Assembly: GCA_002344135.1 (NCBI GenBank)
Contig: DDTO01000006.1
Coordinates: 213,869-277,868 of the forward strand
Reading direction: 5' to 3'
From: Chthonomonas sp. UBA2362
GTDB taxonomy: Bacteria; Armatimonadota; Fimbriimonadia; Fimbriimonadales; Fimbriimonadaceae
DNA: 64,000 nucleotides
Within the stretch, counting starts at the first letter, position 1; each line of letters opens with the position of its first letter. Positions 43,566 to 52,073 of this stretch are shown in pieces. A program made the translations under genes and the position numbers. The notes under the pieces are model-generated. The model saw only the letters and a program-made list of their open reading frames with translations. It did no database searches and had not been told where the DNA came from.

Positions 43566-45161
43566 TTACTCCCCCTCCTCGCACGCTCCTTCGTCGCGGC
43601 GAAGCTCCCCCTCGTTCCTCGAGGGGGAGACCCCGAATCCCCGGTCCCGTTCGGGACGCATCATCGGGAATAGCAGGACTTCTCGGATGTGGCGCGCGCC
43701 GGTGAGGGTCATGGCTAGGCGGTCAATACCGATCCCGCAGCCGCCGGTGGGCGGCATGCCGCATTCGAGGGCGAAGAGGAATTCTTCGTCCATCGGATGG
43801 GCCTCGGCATCGCCCTTTTCTCGCTCGGCGACCTGCTGCTCGAAGCGTTCTCGCTGGTCGACCGGATCGTTGATCTCGCTGAAGGCGTTGCACACCTCTC
43901 GGCCGAGGACGTAGCCTTCGAAACGGCGGGTCATCGAGGGGTCGCCGGGCACCTTCTTGGCGAGGGGCGAGGTCTCGATCGGATAGCCGACGACGAAGGT
44001 CGGCTGGATCAGCGTCGGCTCGACGAAGTGTTCCAGAAGCTTCTCGAGTATCCCGCCGAGGGAATGCTCGTTCTCGGTGGGAAGGCCCACCTTGGCCATG
44101 CCCGCCTTGGCCGATTCGTAGTCGTGAAGGTTGTCGACGGGGATGCCCGAGAGGCGCGAGATTTCGTCGAGCATGCCGACCCTTCGCCAAGGCTTGCCGA
44201 AATCGAGTTCGACGAAGGCGCCGGTCTCCTCGTCGCGCTCGTCCCTCATCGGGACCGACACGACGCTCGTTCCGAAGACCTCCTGAGCGACGGAGCGGAA
44301 GAGTCCCTCGACCCGCGCCATCATGCCCTCGAGATCGGTGTAGGCCTCGTAAAACTCCAGCATCGTGAACTCGGGGCTGTGGCGGTTGCTGATACCCTCG
44401 TTCCGAAAGACTCGCCCGATCTCATAGACCCGAGGCAGGTCGCCGCAAATGAGCCGCTTGAGATAGAGTTCGAGGGAGATTCGGAGCTTGACATCCATCT
44501 CGTAGGCGTTGTAGTGGGTAAGAAACGGTCGGGCCGCCGCGCCGCCCGCAACGACCTGTAGGAGGGGCGTCTCCACTTCCAGATAGCCGTTCTGGTCCAG
44601 ATAGTGTCGAACCGCGCGCGTGACGAGCATGCGATCGACGAGCATCTTGCGCGCCTCTGGGTTGGCGATGAGGTCCAGGTGCCGGTGACGGTAGCGTAGC
44701 TCGGTGTCGGCGATCGCGTTGTAGTGCTCTCCGTCCTTTGCCTTGCCCAACGGCAAAGAGTGGAGCGGCTTGCTGAGTGGCCACAGGGCCGCGACGTGGA
44801 TCGAGTGCTCGCCGGTCCGGGTCACCATCGTTTTGCCTTCGACTCCGAGATGGTCGCCGATGTCGAGGAGGCCGACGACTTCCCAAAGCGTCTCTCCGAC
44901 GTCGTCCTTTCGGAAGTAGAGTTGAATCTTGTTCGTTCCGTCGTGGAGGTCGGCGAACGCGGCCTTTCCCATGACCCGCATCGAATGGAGCCGGCCGGCC
45001 ACGCGAAGCGGAATGTCGGTCAACTTCTCGAACCCTTCGACCGTCTCGGTGACGGTGTGGCTCATGTCGAACTTCTCGATGGCGTAAGGGTCGCAGCCAA
45101 GCTCGCGTAGGCGGGCGATCTTGGCGAGTCGAATCTCACGCAGCGATTCTTCCAAGGACAT
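43566..45161 (-). CDS. lysS: Lysyl-tRNA synthetase, class II
   Basis: This 531-residue enzyme has an N-terminal OB anticodon-binding domain (PLRVAGRLHSMRVMGKAAFA) and class II catalytic motifs: motif 2 RVFRNEGISNRHSPEFTMLE, and motif 3 in GCGIGIDRLAMTLTG. The usual family end is near VLLFPMMRPERD; here about 23 further residues are encoded by palindromic repeat sequence. It is divergent from secDF. Confidence 0.95.
   Translation of the reverse strand: MSLEESLREIRLAKIARLRELGCDPYAIEKFDMSHTVTETVEGFEKLTDIPLRVAGRLHSMRVMGKAAFADLHDGTNKIQLYFRKDDVGETLWEVVGLLDIGDHLGVEGKTMVTRTGEHSIHVAALWPLSKPLHSLPLGKAKDGEHYNAIADTELRYRHRHLDLIANPEARKMLVDRMLVTRAVRHYLDQNGYLEVETPLLQVVAGGAAARPFLTHYNAYEMDVKLRISLELYLKRLICGDLPRVYEIGRVFRNEGISNRHSPEFTMLEFYEAYTDLEGMMARVEGLFRSVAQEVFGTSVVSVPMRDERDEETGAFVELDFGKPWRRVGMLDEISRLSGIPVDNLHDYESAKAGMAKVGLPTENEHSLGGILEKLLEHFVEPTLIQPTFVVGYPIETSPLAKKVPGDPSMTRRFEGYVLGREVCNAFSEINDPVDQRERFEQQVAEREKGDAEAHPMDEEFLFALECGMPPTGGCGIGIDRLAMTLTGARHIREVLLFPMMRPERDRGFGVSPSRNEGELRRDEGACEEGE
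43605..43629. repeat. Palindrome within the 3' end of lysS
   Basis: The ten-base arms CTCCCCCTCG and CGAGGGGGAG enclose five bases, inside the last 25 codons of lysS. A similar palindrome is at 43462-43485, outside the gene. Confidence 0.7.
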
Positions 45162-45223
45162 GGCTCGGATTGTGCACCATGCCTCGGGTTAGGCTCCGAA
45201 TCCGGGGTAGGAGCGACCGGCGG

Positions 45224-45229
45224 TATACT
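45224..45229 (+). promoter_or_regulatory. Possible -10 element for secDF
   Basis: TATACT sits in the centre of GGCGGTATACTGCCGCC, 44 bases before the secDF start. No good -35 is seen at the expected distance. Confidence 0.3.
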
Positions 45230-45272
45230 GCCGCCCCGGAAGACGCGTGCACCGTCTTGGAGAGGCATCACC

Positions 45273-47822
45273 TTGCAGTCGCAGTCCAAAGGCTATCTAT
45301 TTCTCGTCATCGTGCTGGCCCTCACCGGCCTTTCTGCGTTCATGTTCACGCAGAAGAAGTACTCGCTGGGCTTGGACGTCCGCGGTGGCTCTCGTGTGAC
45401 CTTCAAGATGGACACGAGCAAGCTGACGCCCGAACAGCGCCAGAACATCGGCACCGTGAAGCAGAATCTCGTCCGGATTCTCGGTGAGCGCGTCGGAAAG
45501 ACTCTCGGCGTAACAGAAGGCAACGTCCTCCCCAAGGGCCTCGACGAGTTCATCGTCGAGCTTCCCGGCGTGAAGGACGTCAACGAAGCCGTGAAGATCC
45601 TCGGCAGCAGCGCGAGCATCCAGCTGTACCATGCCAAGAACGTGGTCAGTCCGAAGGCCGACTACCGGGAGTACCGCGTCGAGGGCAGCGAGCAAGTGGG
45701 CGGAGCTCCCGAGGTTTGGTTCACCAAGGCCCGCGGCACCGACACCGGCAAAGTCCTCAAGCCGGGCGATCCCGAATACAAGAAGATGATCGAGGGCTGG
45801 TCCCTCATCCTGCAGGGTGACGACCTCTCGGTAGCCCGACCGACCATGCATGGCACGGGCACCGTCCCGATGATGGAGTTCTCCGCGAAAGGCTCCGACA
45901 AGCTCGGCGACTGGTCGCGGCGGAACTACGGCCGCGAGGAATTGATCGCCTTCGTCATGGACGGTCGAGTGCTGAGCATCGCTCACGTCCAAAAGACCGC
46001 GCGGCTGACCGATAACGCCGTCATCGAGGGCAAGTTCGAGCCCGACTACGTCGTCAATCTGACGAACCTGCTGAACGCCGGCGCACTGCCCGTCGACCTC
46101 ACGGTGACGAGCCGATCGGTCGTGGAATCGACACTCGGCACGTCGGCGCTCGACATGATGGTCAACGCGGGGATCATATCCTTCGCGATCATCGCGGCGT
46201 TCCTCATCATTTACTACATGCTGCCCGGGTTCGTCGCGCTGGTGGCTCTGGTCTTGTATATCCTTTTCACGCTAACCGTGCTCAAGTGGCTGGAGGCGAC
46301 GTTCTCGCTGGCCGCCATTGCGGGTTTCATCCTGTCGGTCGGCATGGCCGTTGACGCCAATATCCTCGTCTTCGAACGTGTCAAGGAAGAAATGCGCGAA
46401 GAGCGGCAGCTGATGACGGCCGTGGAACTCGGTTTCAAACGGGCTCTTCCCGCGATCATCGACTCCAACGCCTGCACGATCCTCACCGCGCTCGTCCTCG
46501 TCAATCTCGGCACCGGACCCGTCAAAGGGTTCGCCACGACTCTCATCATCGGCGTCATCATCTCTCTCTTTACCGCGGTGACGGTTACACGGTCGCTTCT
46601 CGTCTTTATCGTCGGATCGGGCATCGGCAAGAACGAAAAGTGGTTCGGGCTGAACCGACAGTGGTTCGGCGAAGGGCTGGAAGCCGACGCCAAGCAGCGG
46701 CAGCTCCAGATCGTCAACAAAGCAGGGCGATACTTCCTCATCTCCCTCCTCACGATCATCCCGGGCGCCATATTCGTCGGGATGGGCGGACTGAGGGCTA
46801 ACGTGGAATTCCTCGGCGGCTTCGAGGCTACCTACACAGCGCCGTCAGGATTGACCACGGAACAGGTCTACAAGAATCTCGAAGCGAGCGGGCTGAAGGG
46901 TACGAACGTGAAGTTCTTCAGCGACGAGAAGGGACAGCGCATCGTTTCGATTACCGTCCCCGCGACGGCCGGGATCACCGCCAACGACCCCAATGCGGAG
47001 GCCGAGATCGCCAAGCGGGCCGGAGTGACGGGTGATCGGCTCAGCTTCACCGAGGTCGGCCCCACCGTGCAGCGAGAGGCGATCGAGAACGCCATCAAGG
47101 GAGTGATCGTCAGCTGCCTGCTGATCATCGCCTACTTGACGATTCGGTTCGGCGTGGCTTTGGGCGGTTTCCGGTCGGGGTTCAAGTTCGGTATGTCCGC
47201 CATCCTCGCCATGGCCCACGACATCCTCGTCGTGGTCGGTGTGGCAGGCATCGTGGGCTACTTCATGGGCTGGGAAATCAGTGCCCTGTTCATCACGGCG
47301 ATGCTGACGATGATCGGCTTCTCCGTTCACGATACGATCGTCATTTTCGACCGTATCCGCGAAAACCTGCGGCGCCAGCTTCCTGGCGAGGACTTCGCTC
47401 GACTCTGCAACCGTTCGATCACCCAGTCGTTGGCTCGGTCGATCAACACCTCAATGACCGTCATCGCAACGCTGGTCATCCTGGTGGGCTGGGGCACCGC
47501 GACTCCGGAACTGAAATTCTTCTGTCTAACGATGCTGGTCGGCATTATCTCCGGTACCTACTCATCGATCTTCAACGCCGCCCCGATCCTGTATCTGTGG
47601 GACAAGGCGGTCGGACGGCGCCGCGGCGAGGAGCACACCCTCATGGCCGAGGCCCAGCGCGAGCACGATCGCCAGCGGGCCGCCGCGATCCAGCTCCAGC
47701 AGGAGCAGCGGGCGGTCGCGGGCGATCAGCGAAGCCAAAGCTATAGCCAGGTCCGTCGCCGATCCAACGCAGTCACCAAGGCCGCCCGGACGCTCGACGC
47801 TGACGAGGAAGAGCCGAAGTAG
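45273..47822 (+). CDS. secDF: Fused protein translocase subunit SecDF
   Basis: This is an 849-residue fusion of SecD and SecF, which use the proton gradient to complete Sec export. The SecD part has GLDVRGGSRVTF (about 33-44), its periplasmic P1 region, and six membrane segments with GMAVDANILVFERVKEE. The SecF part begins about residue 480 and repeats the pattern (GFSVHDTIVIFDRIREN). Both TM4 Asp-containing motifs are present. The start is TTG at 45273, with GGAGAGG seven bases ahead; no ATG is available. The C-terminal 60 residues are charged and Gln-rich. Confidence 0.95.
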   Translation: MQSQSKGYLFLVIVLALTGLSAFMFTQKKYSLGLDVRGGSRVTFKMDTSKLTPEQRQNIGTVKQNLVRILGERVGKTLGVTEGNVLPKGLDEFIVELPGVKDVNEAVKILGSSASIQLYHAKNVVSPKADYREYRVEGSEQVGGAPEVWFTKARGTDTGKVLKPGDPEYKKMIEGWSLILQGDDLSVARPTMHGTGTVPMMEFSAKGSDKLGDWSRRNYGREELIAFVMDGRVLSIAHVQKTARLTDNAVIEGKFEPDYVVNLTNLLNAGALPVDLTVTSRSVVESTLGTSALDMMVNAGIISFAIIAAFLIIYYMLPGFVALVALVLYILFTLTVLKWLEATFSLAAIAGFILSVGMAVDANILVFERVKEEMREERQLMTAVELGFKRALPAIIDSNACTILTALVLVNLGTGPVKGFATTLIIGVIISLFTAVTVTRSLLVFIVGSGIGKNEKWFGLNRQWFGEGLEADAKQRQLQIVNKAGRYFLISLLTIIPGAIFVGMGGLRANVEFLGGFEATYTAPSGLTTEQVYKNLEASGLKGTNVKFFSDEKGQRIVSITVPATAGITANDPNAEAEIAKRAGVTGDRLSFTEVGPTVQREAIENAIKGVIVSCLLIIAYLTIRFGVALGGFRSGFKFGMSAILAMAHDILVVVGVAGIVGYFMGWEISALFITAMLTMIGFSVHDTIVIFDRIRENLRRQLPGEDFARLCNRSITQSLARSINTSMTVIATLVILVGWGTATPELKFFCLTMLVGIISGTYSSIFNAAPILYLWDKAVGRRRGEEHTLMAEAQREHDRQRAAAIQLQQEQRAVAGDQRSQSYSQVRRRSNAVTKAARTLDADEEEPK

Positions 47823-47884
47823 AAAGTCCCATATCATCCGCCTTGCCTGAACGTCTAAATTCAGGGGTCAAGGACGAAACATAA

Positions 47885-48433
47885 ATGCGAACCTTCTGGA
47901 TCGTGATCATGATGGCGGTGGCCCTGTTCGCCGCTGCTCAGGACTTTAAGCCACGTACCGGTGAAACGTACCTCAGGGTAGTGGTCGAAGGCCGCGGCAC
48001 GATGTGGATCAAGCTCCACACGGCGGAGGCGCCAAAGACTACGGCGCGGATCATGGCACTCGCCTCGGACGGATTTTACGACGGACAGAGGTTTTTCGAA
48101 GCTTCGCGATCGCCGCGACCCTATATGGCAAGGACCGGCGATCCGAACTCGAGAACCAAGCCGATGGGCGATCGCTCGTTAGGAACGTATTCCACCGGAA
48201 CCAAGATCCCTTACGAGGACTCTGGGTTCAAGCACGTGGAAGGTGCGGTCGGCATGGGACACCTGCCGGGCGATAAAGATTCGGGAGACTGCCAGTTCTA
48301 TATCATGCTAGGCCCGAGTGGCTTCCTCGATGGCCAATACACCGTATTCGGCCAGGTCGTTTCCGGCATGGAAGTCCTTCGAAAGGTCGAACTCGGCGAC
48401 CGCATCACCTCGGTCAGCGTCGTCAAGGGTTGA
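47885..48433 (+). CDS. Exported cyclophilin-type peptidyl-prolyl isomerase
   Basis: This 182-residue protein has an N-terminal signal peptide (MRTFWIVIMMAVALFAAA) and a cyclophilin domain: LHTAEAPKTTARIMALASDG, GHLPGDKDSGDCQFYIMLGP, FLDGQYTVFGQVVSGMEVL. It should isomerise proline bonds in exported proteins. The catalytic Arg region is altered (FFEASRSPRPYMARTGDP against the usual FHRVIPxFMIQGGD), so activity may be reduced. It follows secDF by 62 bases, which fits a role after export. Confidence 0.85.
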   Translation: MRTFWIVIMMAVALFAAAQDFKPRTGETYLRVVVEGRGTMWIKLHTAEAPKTTARIMALASDGFYDGQRFFEASRSPRPYMARTGDPNSRTKPMGDRSLGTYSTGTKIPYEDSGFKHVEGAVGMGHLPGDKDSGDCQFYIMLGPSGFLDGQYTVFGQVVSGMEVLRKVELGDRITSVSVVKG

Positions 48434-48453
48434 GATCGGCGCAGCAAAACGAC

Positions 48454-48492
48454 CGGTAGCCCGCGGATGGCTCTTGCCGCGGGAAGACGGCC
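48454..48492 (-). repeat. Palindromic dispersed element, family B copy 2
   Basis: This is the reverse complement of the element at 5961-5999, with only a few differences across 39 bases. It lies just after the cyclophilin gene. Confidence 0.75.
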
Positions 48493-48538
48493 GACCGGGG
48501 GCACGATCCATCCCCCGGCTACCAACTTATCGGAAGAC

Positions 48539-48572
48539 GAGGAGCCTGGGCCGCATGCGGCCCAGGCTCCTC
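48539..48572. terminator. 34-base perfect palindrome, bidirectional terminator
   Basis: The arms run from GAGGAGCCTGGGCCGC to its exact complement, centred on AT (GCATGC core). It sits between the convergent cyclophilin and dockerin-type genes, 20 bases from the latter's stop. Confidence 0.75.
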
Positions 48573-48591
48573 AAGCGTAGCAGCTTGGTTC

Positions 48592-49713
48592 TTACTGGTC
48601 GCCGATCATGCCGAAGTTCTGCGAAAGAATGGCGTAATCGCCGATCGTCACCTCATCGTCGCCATCCAAGTCGGCGAAGGGATCCCAGTTCGGGTCGGCA
48701 GGTCCGGAGCCAAAAGCCGTCGACAGGAGTGAGTAGTCCCCGATCGCGATCTCGTTATCGTCGTCGATGTCGCCGTTGGGCATCGCCATGTCCACGCCTG
48801 AAGCGCCAGTTCCGGTATTGACTGGACCGACGGTGCGCCGAAGTCCAGGCCGGAGCTTAACCGACACGAGGTAGCTCCCGGGTATCGCTGGCAGGTCGGT
48901 CGTCGAGTAGTTGCCGCTGCCGTCGAGCGAAACGTTCATTGCGGTATGCGCAACCGAGAAATCGAGGTTCTTGAAGTCGATGTCGACGCTCGTCGGGAAG
49001 TTGCCGACGCGATCTTCGAGAGTAACTTGACCGGCAACCGAAACAGTGCCGGGGATGGAGCGAAGGTGAATCGCCGAGAAGTTACCTTGCGCGCCGGATG
49101 TACCGGCGTAACTGCCCGTCCAGCAGGCGCTCACTTGGTTGCCGTACACGCCAGCCGGTCCACCAGTCGCGAGGATCGCGTCGACGCTTCTCGAAGTTCC
49201 GCTAAAGCCGGTGTGACGAACTTCGATGAGCAGGTGGCCTCCCAAGTACAGGTAGGGCGTGTCGAACGGGATCACGGGTCCCCAGTCGTTAGCGGTCGTG
49301 CCCGAGGCACCTGAAGGGTAAGAGTTTGCAGGCACCAACAGAGCGCCGGATTTCACCAAAACTTGCGTACCCGCGACGTTGCTCGCGAACGTCAGCGACC
49401 GCGAAGCGGGTGCGACCGAAGGGCTTAGCCGAAGGTCGAACTGAGTGAAGCTGACGTCGGCGGTGGGCCATGCCGCGGTGGCAGAGTTGGGCAGCCGCCA
49501 AGCATAGCCGTCGATCAGCCGACCCACGTGGGCGGTCAGCTGGCTCTCGTTGATGAGAAGCTGATAGGTGCGAGCGGCGTTTGCCATGGGTCCTAAGAAC
49601 GTGCCACCAGCGTTTGTCGTGCCGAAGTCGTTGGGAATCGGCGAATAGACCTGGGCATGAACGCCCGAAGCAAGGACGAGGGCGGACAAGGCCGCGATGG
49701 CGTGAAACTTCAT
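48592..49713 (-). CDS. Secreted protein with dockerin-like C-terminus
   Basis: This is a 373-residue protein from the ATG at 49713, with GGAGGGAG nine bases ahead. It has a signal peptide (MKFHAIAALSALVLASGVHA). The first 210 residues form a beta-rich domain of unknown function. A carboxypeptidase-regulatory-like sandwich (about 210-310) and two EF-hand repeats (DIDDDNEIAIGDYSLLSTAF, DLDGDDEVTIGDYAILSQNF) follow. The last 50 residues closely match the metzincin at 41643-42851. In clostridia such modules dock to cohesins, but no cohesin is seen here. Confidence 0.78.
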   Translation of the reverse strand: MKFHAIAALSALVLASGVHAQVYSPIPNDFGTTNAGGTFLGPMANAARTYQLLINESQLTAHVGRLIDGYAWRLPNSATAAWPTADVSFTQFDLRLSPSVAPASRSLTFASNVAGTQVLVKSGALLVPANSYPSGASGTTANDWGPVIPFDTPYLYLGGHLLIEVRHTGFSGTSRSVDAILATGGPAGVYGNQVSACWTGSYAGTSGAQGNFSAIHLRSIPGTVSVAGQVTLEDRVGNFPTSVDIDFKNLDFSVAHTAMNVSLDGSGNYSTTDLPAIPGSYLVSVKLRPGLRRTVGPVNTGTGASGVDMAMPNGDIDDDNEIAIGDYSLLSTAFGSGPADPNWDPFADLDGDDEVTIGDYAILSQNFGMIGDQ

Positions 49714-49864
49714 GAGAAACAACTCCCTCCAAAAAAAGGTCGAGGCCCTAGCGGGGCAACAAGATTGCCTTCTATCTTAACCCAACCGGTCTGCCGCTCG
49801 TATGCCTGATGGGTTACTGATGAAAAAACTGGTAGCCGGAGGATGGATCGGGGGACCAATTCCG

Positions 49865-50176
49865 TCATCCCGACCGAAGCGAAGCGAAGTGGAGGAATCG
49901 TCGCCCTTCGGCGCTGGCCGCAGCAGGACGATCCCTCGGCAAGCTCGGGATGACGACGTGGAGATAGCCGGAGGACGGTGCCCCCGGCGGGCCGTCATCC
50001 CGCGGCACGAACCATCCGCGGGCTACCCGCAAGGGAGGTGGGGTAGATCGGGGGAGCACTTTCCTCATTCCGACCGAAGCGAAGGGAAGTGGAGGAATCG
50101 TCGCGCTTCGGCGCTGGCCGCAGCAGGACGATCGCTCGGCAAGCTCGGGATGACGACGGTGAAGATAGCCGGGGGT
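49865..50176. repeat. Two direct copies of a 110-base repeat (family C)
   Basis: Copy 1 is about 49865-49975 and copy 2 about 50065-50176, differing at only a few positions. Shared landmarks are GAAGTGGAGGAATCGTCG, CTTCGGCGCTGGCCGCAGCA and CTCGGCAAGCTCGGGATGAC. Confidence 0.8.
49990..50028 (+). repeat. Palindromic dispersed element, family B copy 3
   Basis: It has the same arms CCCGCGG and CCGCGGG and the same flanks GCCGTC and GCTACC as the other two copies. It lies between the two family C repeats. Confidence 0.75.
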
Positions 50177-50205
50177 GGATCGTGTCCCTGGTTCACGGAG
50201 ACCCG

Positions 50206-50709
50206 CTACACGCGATACTTTTCGACGAGTCGGGTCGCCGCATCCACGTCGAGCCAGCCGAGGACGTCCACTTCCTTTTGCTCGAGCGTCTTGTAGACCT
50301 CGAAGAAGTGGATGATCTCCTTTTGGACGTGTTCGTTCAAGTCGGCGAGGCTGGACCATGTACGAAACCGCGGATCGACGGTCGCCACGCACAGAATCTT
50401 CTCGTCCGAGCCTTTGTCGTCGCGCATCGCCAGTACCGCGACCGGGCGAGACTCGATGACGCAGCCAGGGAACGTAGGGTGAGTCACCAATACGAGGGCG
50501 TCCAGCGGGTCTCCGTCGAGATAGTGCGTCTGCGGAATATAGCCGTAGTCGAACGGGTAGAAGAGGGGAGAATAAAGGACGCGATCGAGACGAATTATGC
50601 CGGTTTTCGCGTCTATCTCATACTTATTGGTGCTTCCACGAGGAATCTCGACGATCACGTTGACGATGGAGGGCGGGTTCGGGCCGATGGGTACCTCGAG
50701 TAGCGACAT
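50206..50709 (-). CDS. ppa: Inorganic pyrophosphatase, family I
   Basis: This 167-residue soluble family I enzyme has the substrate and metal motifs in VIVEIPRGSTNKYEID, YPFDYGYIPQT and DGDPLDALVL, the last with the aspartates that bind Mg2+. It hydrolyses pyrophosphate in the cytosol and drives biosynthesis forward. The length is typical. Confidence 0.95.
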   Translation of the reverse strand: MSLLEVPIGPNPPSIVNVIVEIPRGSTNKYEIDAKTGIIRLDRVLYSPLFYPFDYGYIPQTHYLDGDPLDALVLVTHPTFPGCVIESRPVAVLAMRDDKGSDEKILCVATVDPRFRTWSSLADLNEHVQKEIIHFFEVYKTLEQKEVDVLGWLDVDAATRLVEKYRV

Positions 50710-50783
50710 CGTTAAAGAGGGTACCGCGCGGCGACTGTTTCCGATTCGGTCGTTTCCTTGCCGAAGGCCGCTAAAATGAGCCC

Positions 50784-52073
50784 ATGCTGTGGTTGGTCCC
50801 TTTCCTTGCTCAACTCGGCGCTTCGCCCATCTCAGATGGCTTCTTTTCTGGTGATCGGGCCTATCTCCTGTTGCCTCCCGTCCCGGTTGGCGGCAATGTC
50901 GTCCGTTCCTTCGGTTGGTCTCCGGACGGCAAGCGGGCCGCCGTCCTGTCGATCGACGCCCCGAGGCGAGCGATCGAGACGGCGCTGGCCAAGGGCGAAC
51001 CTTCCGCGAATGTCAAGTGGAACCTCGTCCTTTGGAAAGAAGACCAGTCGACGGCGACTACCGTGTTGAGCGAGCCGGCCACCCAGGTGTCCATTCTCGA
51101 AGCCAGTTCGCCGCAATGGATCGGATCGGCTCTGTACCTTCTCGGCCTCGCGATGGGGGCAGACGAGCCCATCGCTCGTTACCGCCTCATTCACATTTCG
51201 CCGGAAGGACGTGTCGCGACTCTCGACCTTCCTTCCGAAGATTCCGGCGTATACACGTTCGCCCAAGGAGCCCGCGATCTCGGTGCTCTCGTACATGTGC
51301 AGCAAGGCGAAGGCGGATACGGGCTCACGGTCCGATTTCTCCGCCCGGACGGCCTCGCCCCATCGACCCACCGCCTCACCGCGAAACGGGTGACCTTCGA
51401 AATGGTCCACAATCCCACTCGTTTCGCGTATCTCGTCGGCAACGAACCACGGGACGCGAAATCGTGGGTCACGATCGGGCCGGACGGAAAGCCTGGACCG
51501 CCGGTGGACCCCAAGCAGCACGACCTCAAGTCCGCCCGGCATCCGTTCCATCTGTTCGAAACATCGCTCGCGCTGTCGGCCGCTGAAGGCCCTTTGCATC
51601 TCAAGTCGCTTTGGATGAAAGACGAGACCGACTCCGAAAGGTCGTCGGCCCTCGTTTCGGCCGATGCGAGCACCGAGCATGCTGAGATCGCCCCTTCCGG
51701 AGAGGCGGTCCTCTACGCCTCTCGAGGGGTCGCGATGGTGCGTCGGATCATCGGCATCGACAAGATTCTGTACCTTCAGATGCGAGAGGCGGCGCTCCGA
51801 ACGGAGGCCATGTCCGCGGCGAAGCAGTGTGCGCTAGCCCTCATCATGTACGCTTCGGACAGCGACGACGTCGCTCCCCCTCCGCACGACCGAGACAAGC
51901 TCTTGCCGTACATCAAGGATCGCTCGATCCTGGACCGATTCGTTTACACGTTCCCGGGAGGCAGCCTGGACAACCTGAAAAACCCGAGCGAGGTCGAAAT
52001 CGGGTACGTGGAAGGTCCCGGTGGACGGGCGATCGCCTACGCCGACGGCTCGGTCAAGTGGCGCAAGGACTAG
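50784..52073 (+). CDS. Propeller-like protein with H-X9-DG-type C-terminus
   Basis: This is a 429-residue protein. The first 300 residues hold TolB/WD-like strands (VRSFGWSPDGKRAAVL is a clear example). The C-terminal 100 residues start AAKQCALALIMYASDSDD and end GGRAIAYADGSVKWRKD, which resembles the globular tail of H-X9-DG pseudopilins (MYAxDxDD ... ADGSVKW) without their N-terminal prepilin helix. The N-terminus is only weakly hydrophobic. Its stop interlocks with that of the opposing ATPase through CTAG. Confidence 0.6.
   Translation: MLWLVPFLAQLGASPISDGFFSGDRAYLLLPPVPVGGNVVRSFGWSPDGKRAAVLSIDAPRRAIETALAKGEPSANVKWNLVLWKEDQSTATTVLSEPATQVSILEASSPQWIGSALYLLGLAMGADEPIARYRLIHISPEGRVATLDLPSEDSGVYTFAQGARDLGALVHVQQGEGGYGLTVRFLRPDGLAPSTHRLTAKRVTFEMVHNPTRFAYLVGNEPRDAKSWVTIGPDGKPGPPVDPKQHDLKSARHPFHLFETSLALSAAEGPLHLKSLWMKDETDSERSSALVSADASTEHAEIAPSGEAVLYASRGVAMVRRIIGIDKILYLQMREAALRTEAMSAAKQCALALIMYASDSDDVAPPPHDRDKLLPYIKDRSILDRFVYTFPGGSLDNLKNPSEVEIGYVEGPGGRAIAYADGSVKWRKD

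Larger units (their letters stand above)
49714..50205. other. Repeat-filled intergenic gap
   Basis: These 492 bases between the dockerin-type gene start and the ppa stop hold two copies of a repeat of about 110 bases spaced exactly 200 bases apart, and a family B element between them. No gene is supported. Confidence 0.7.
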
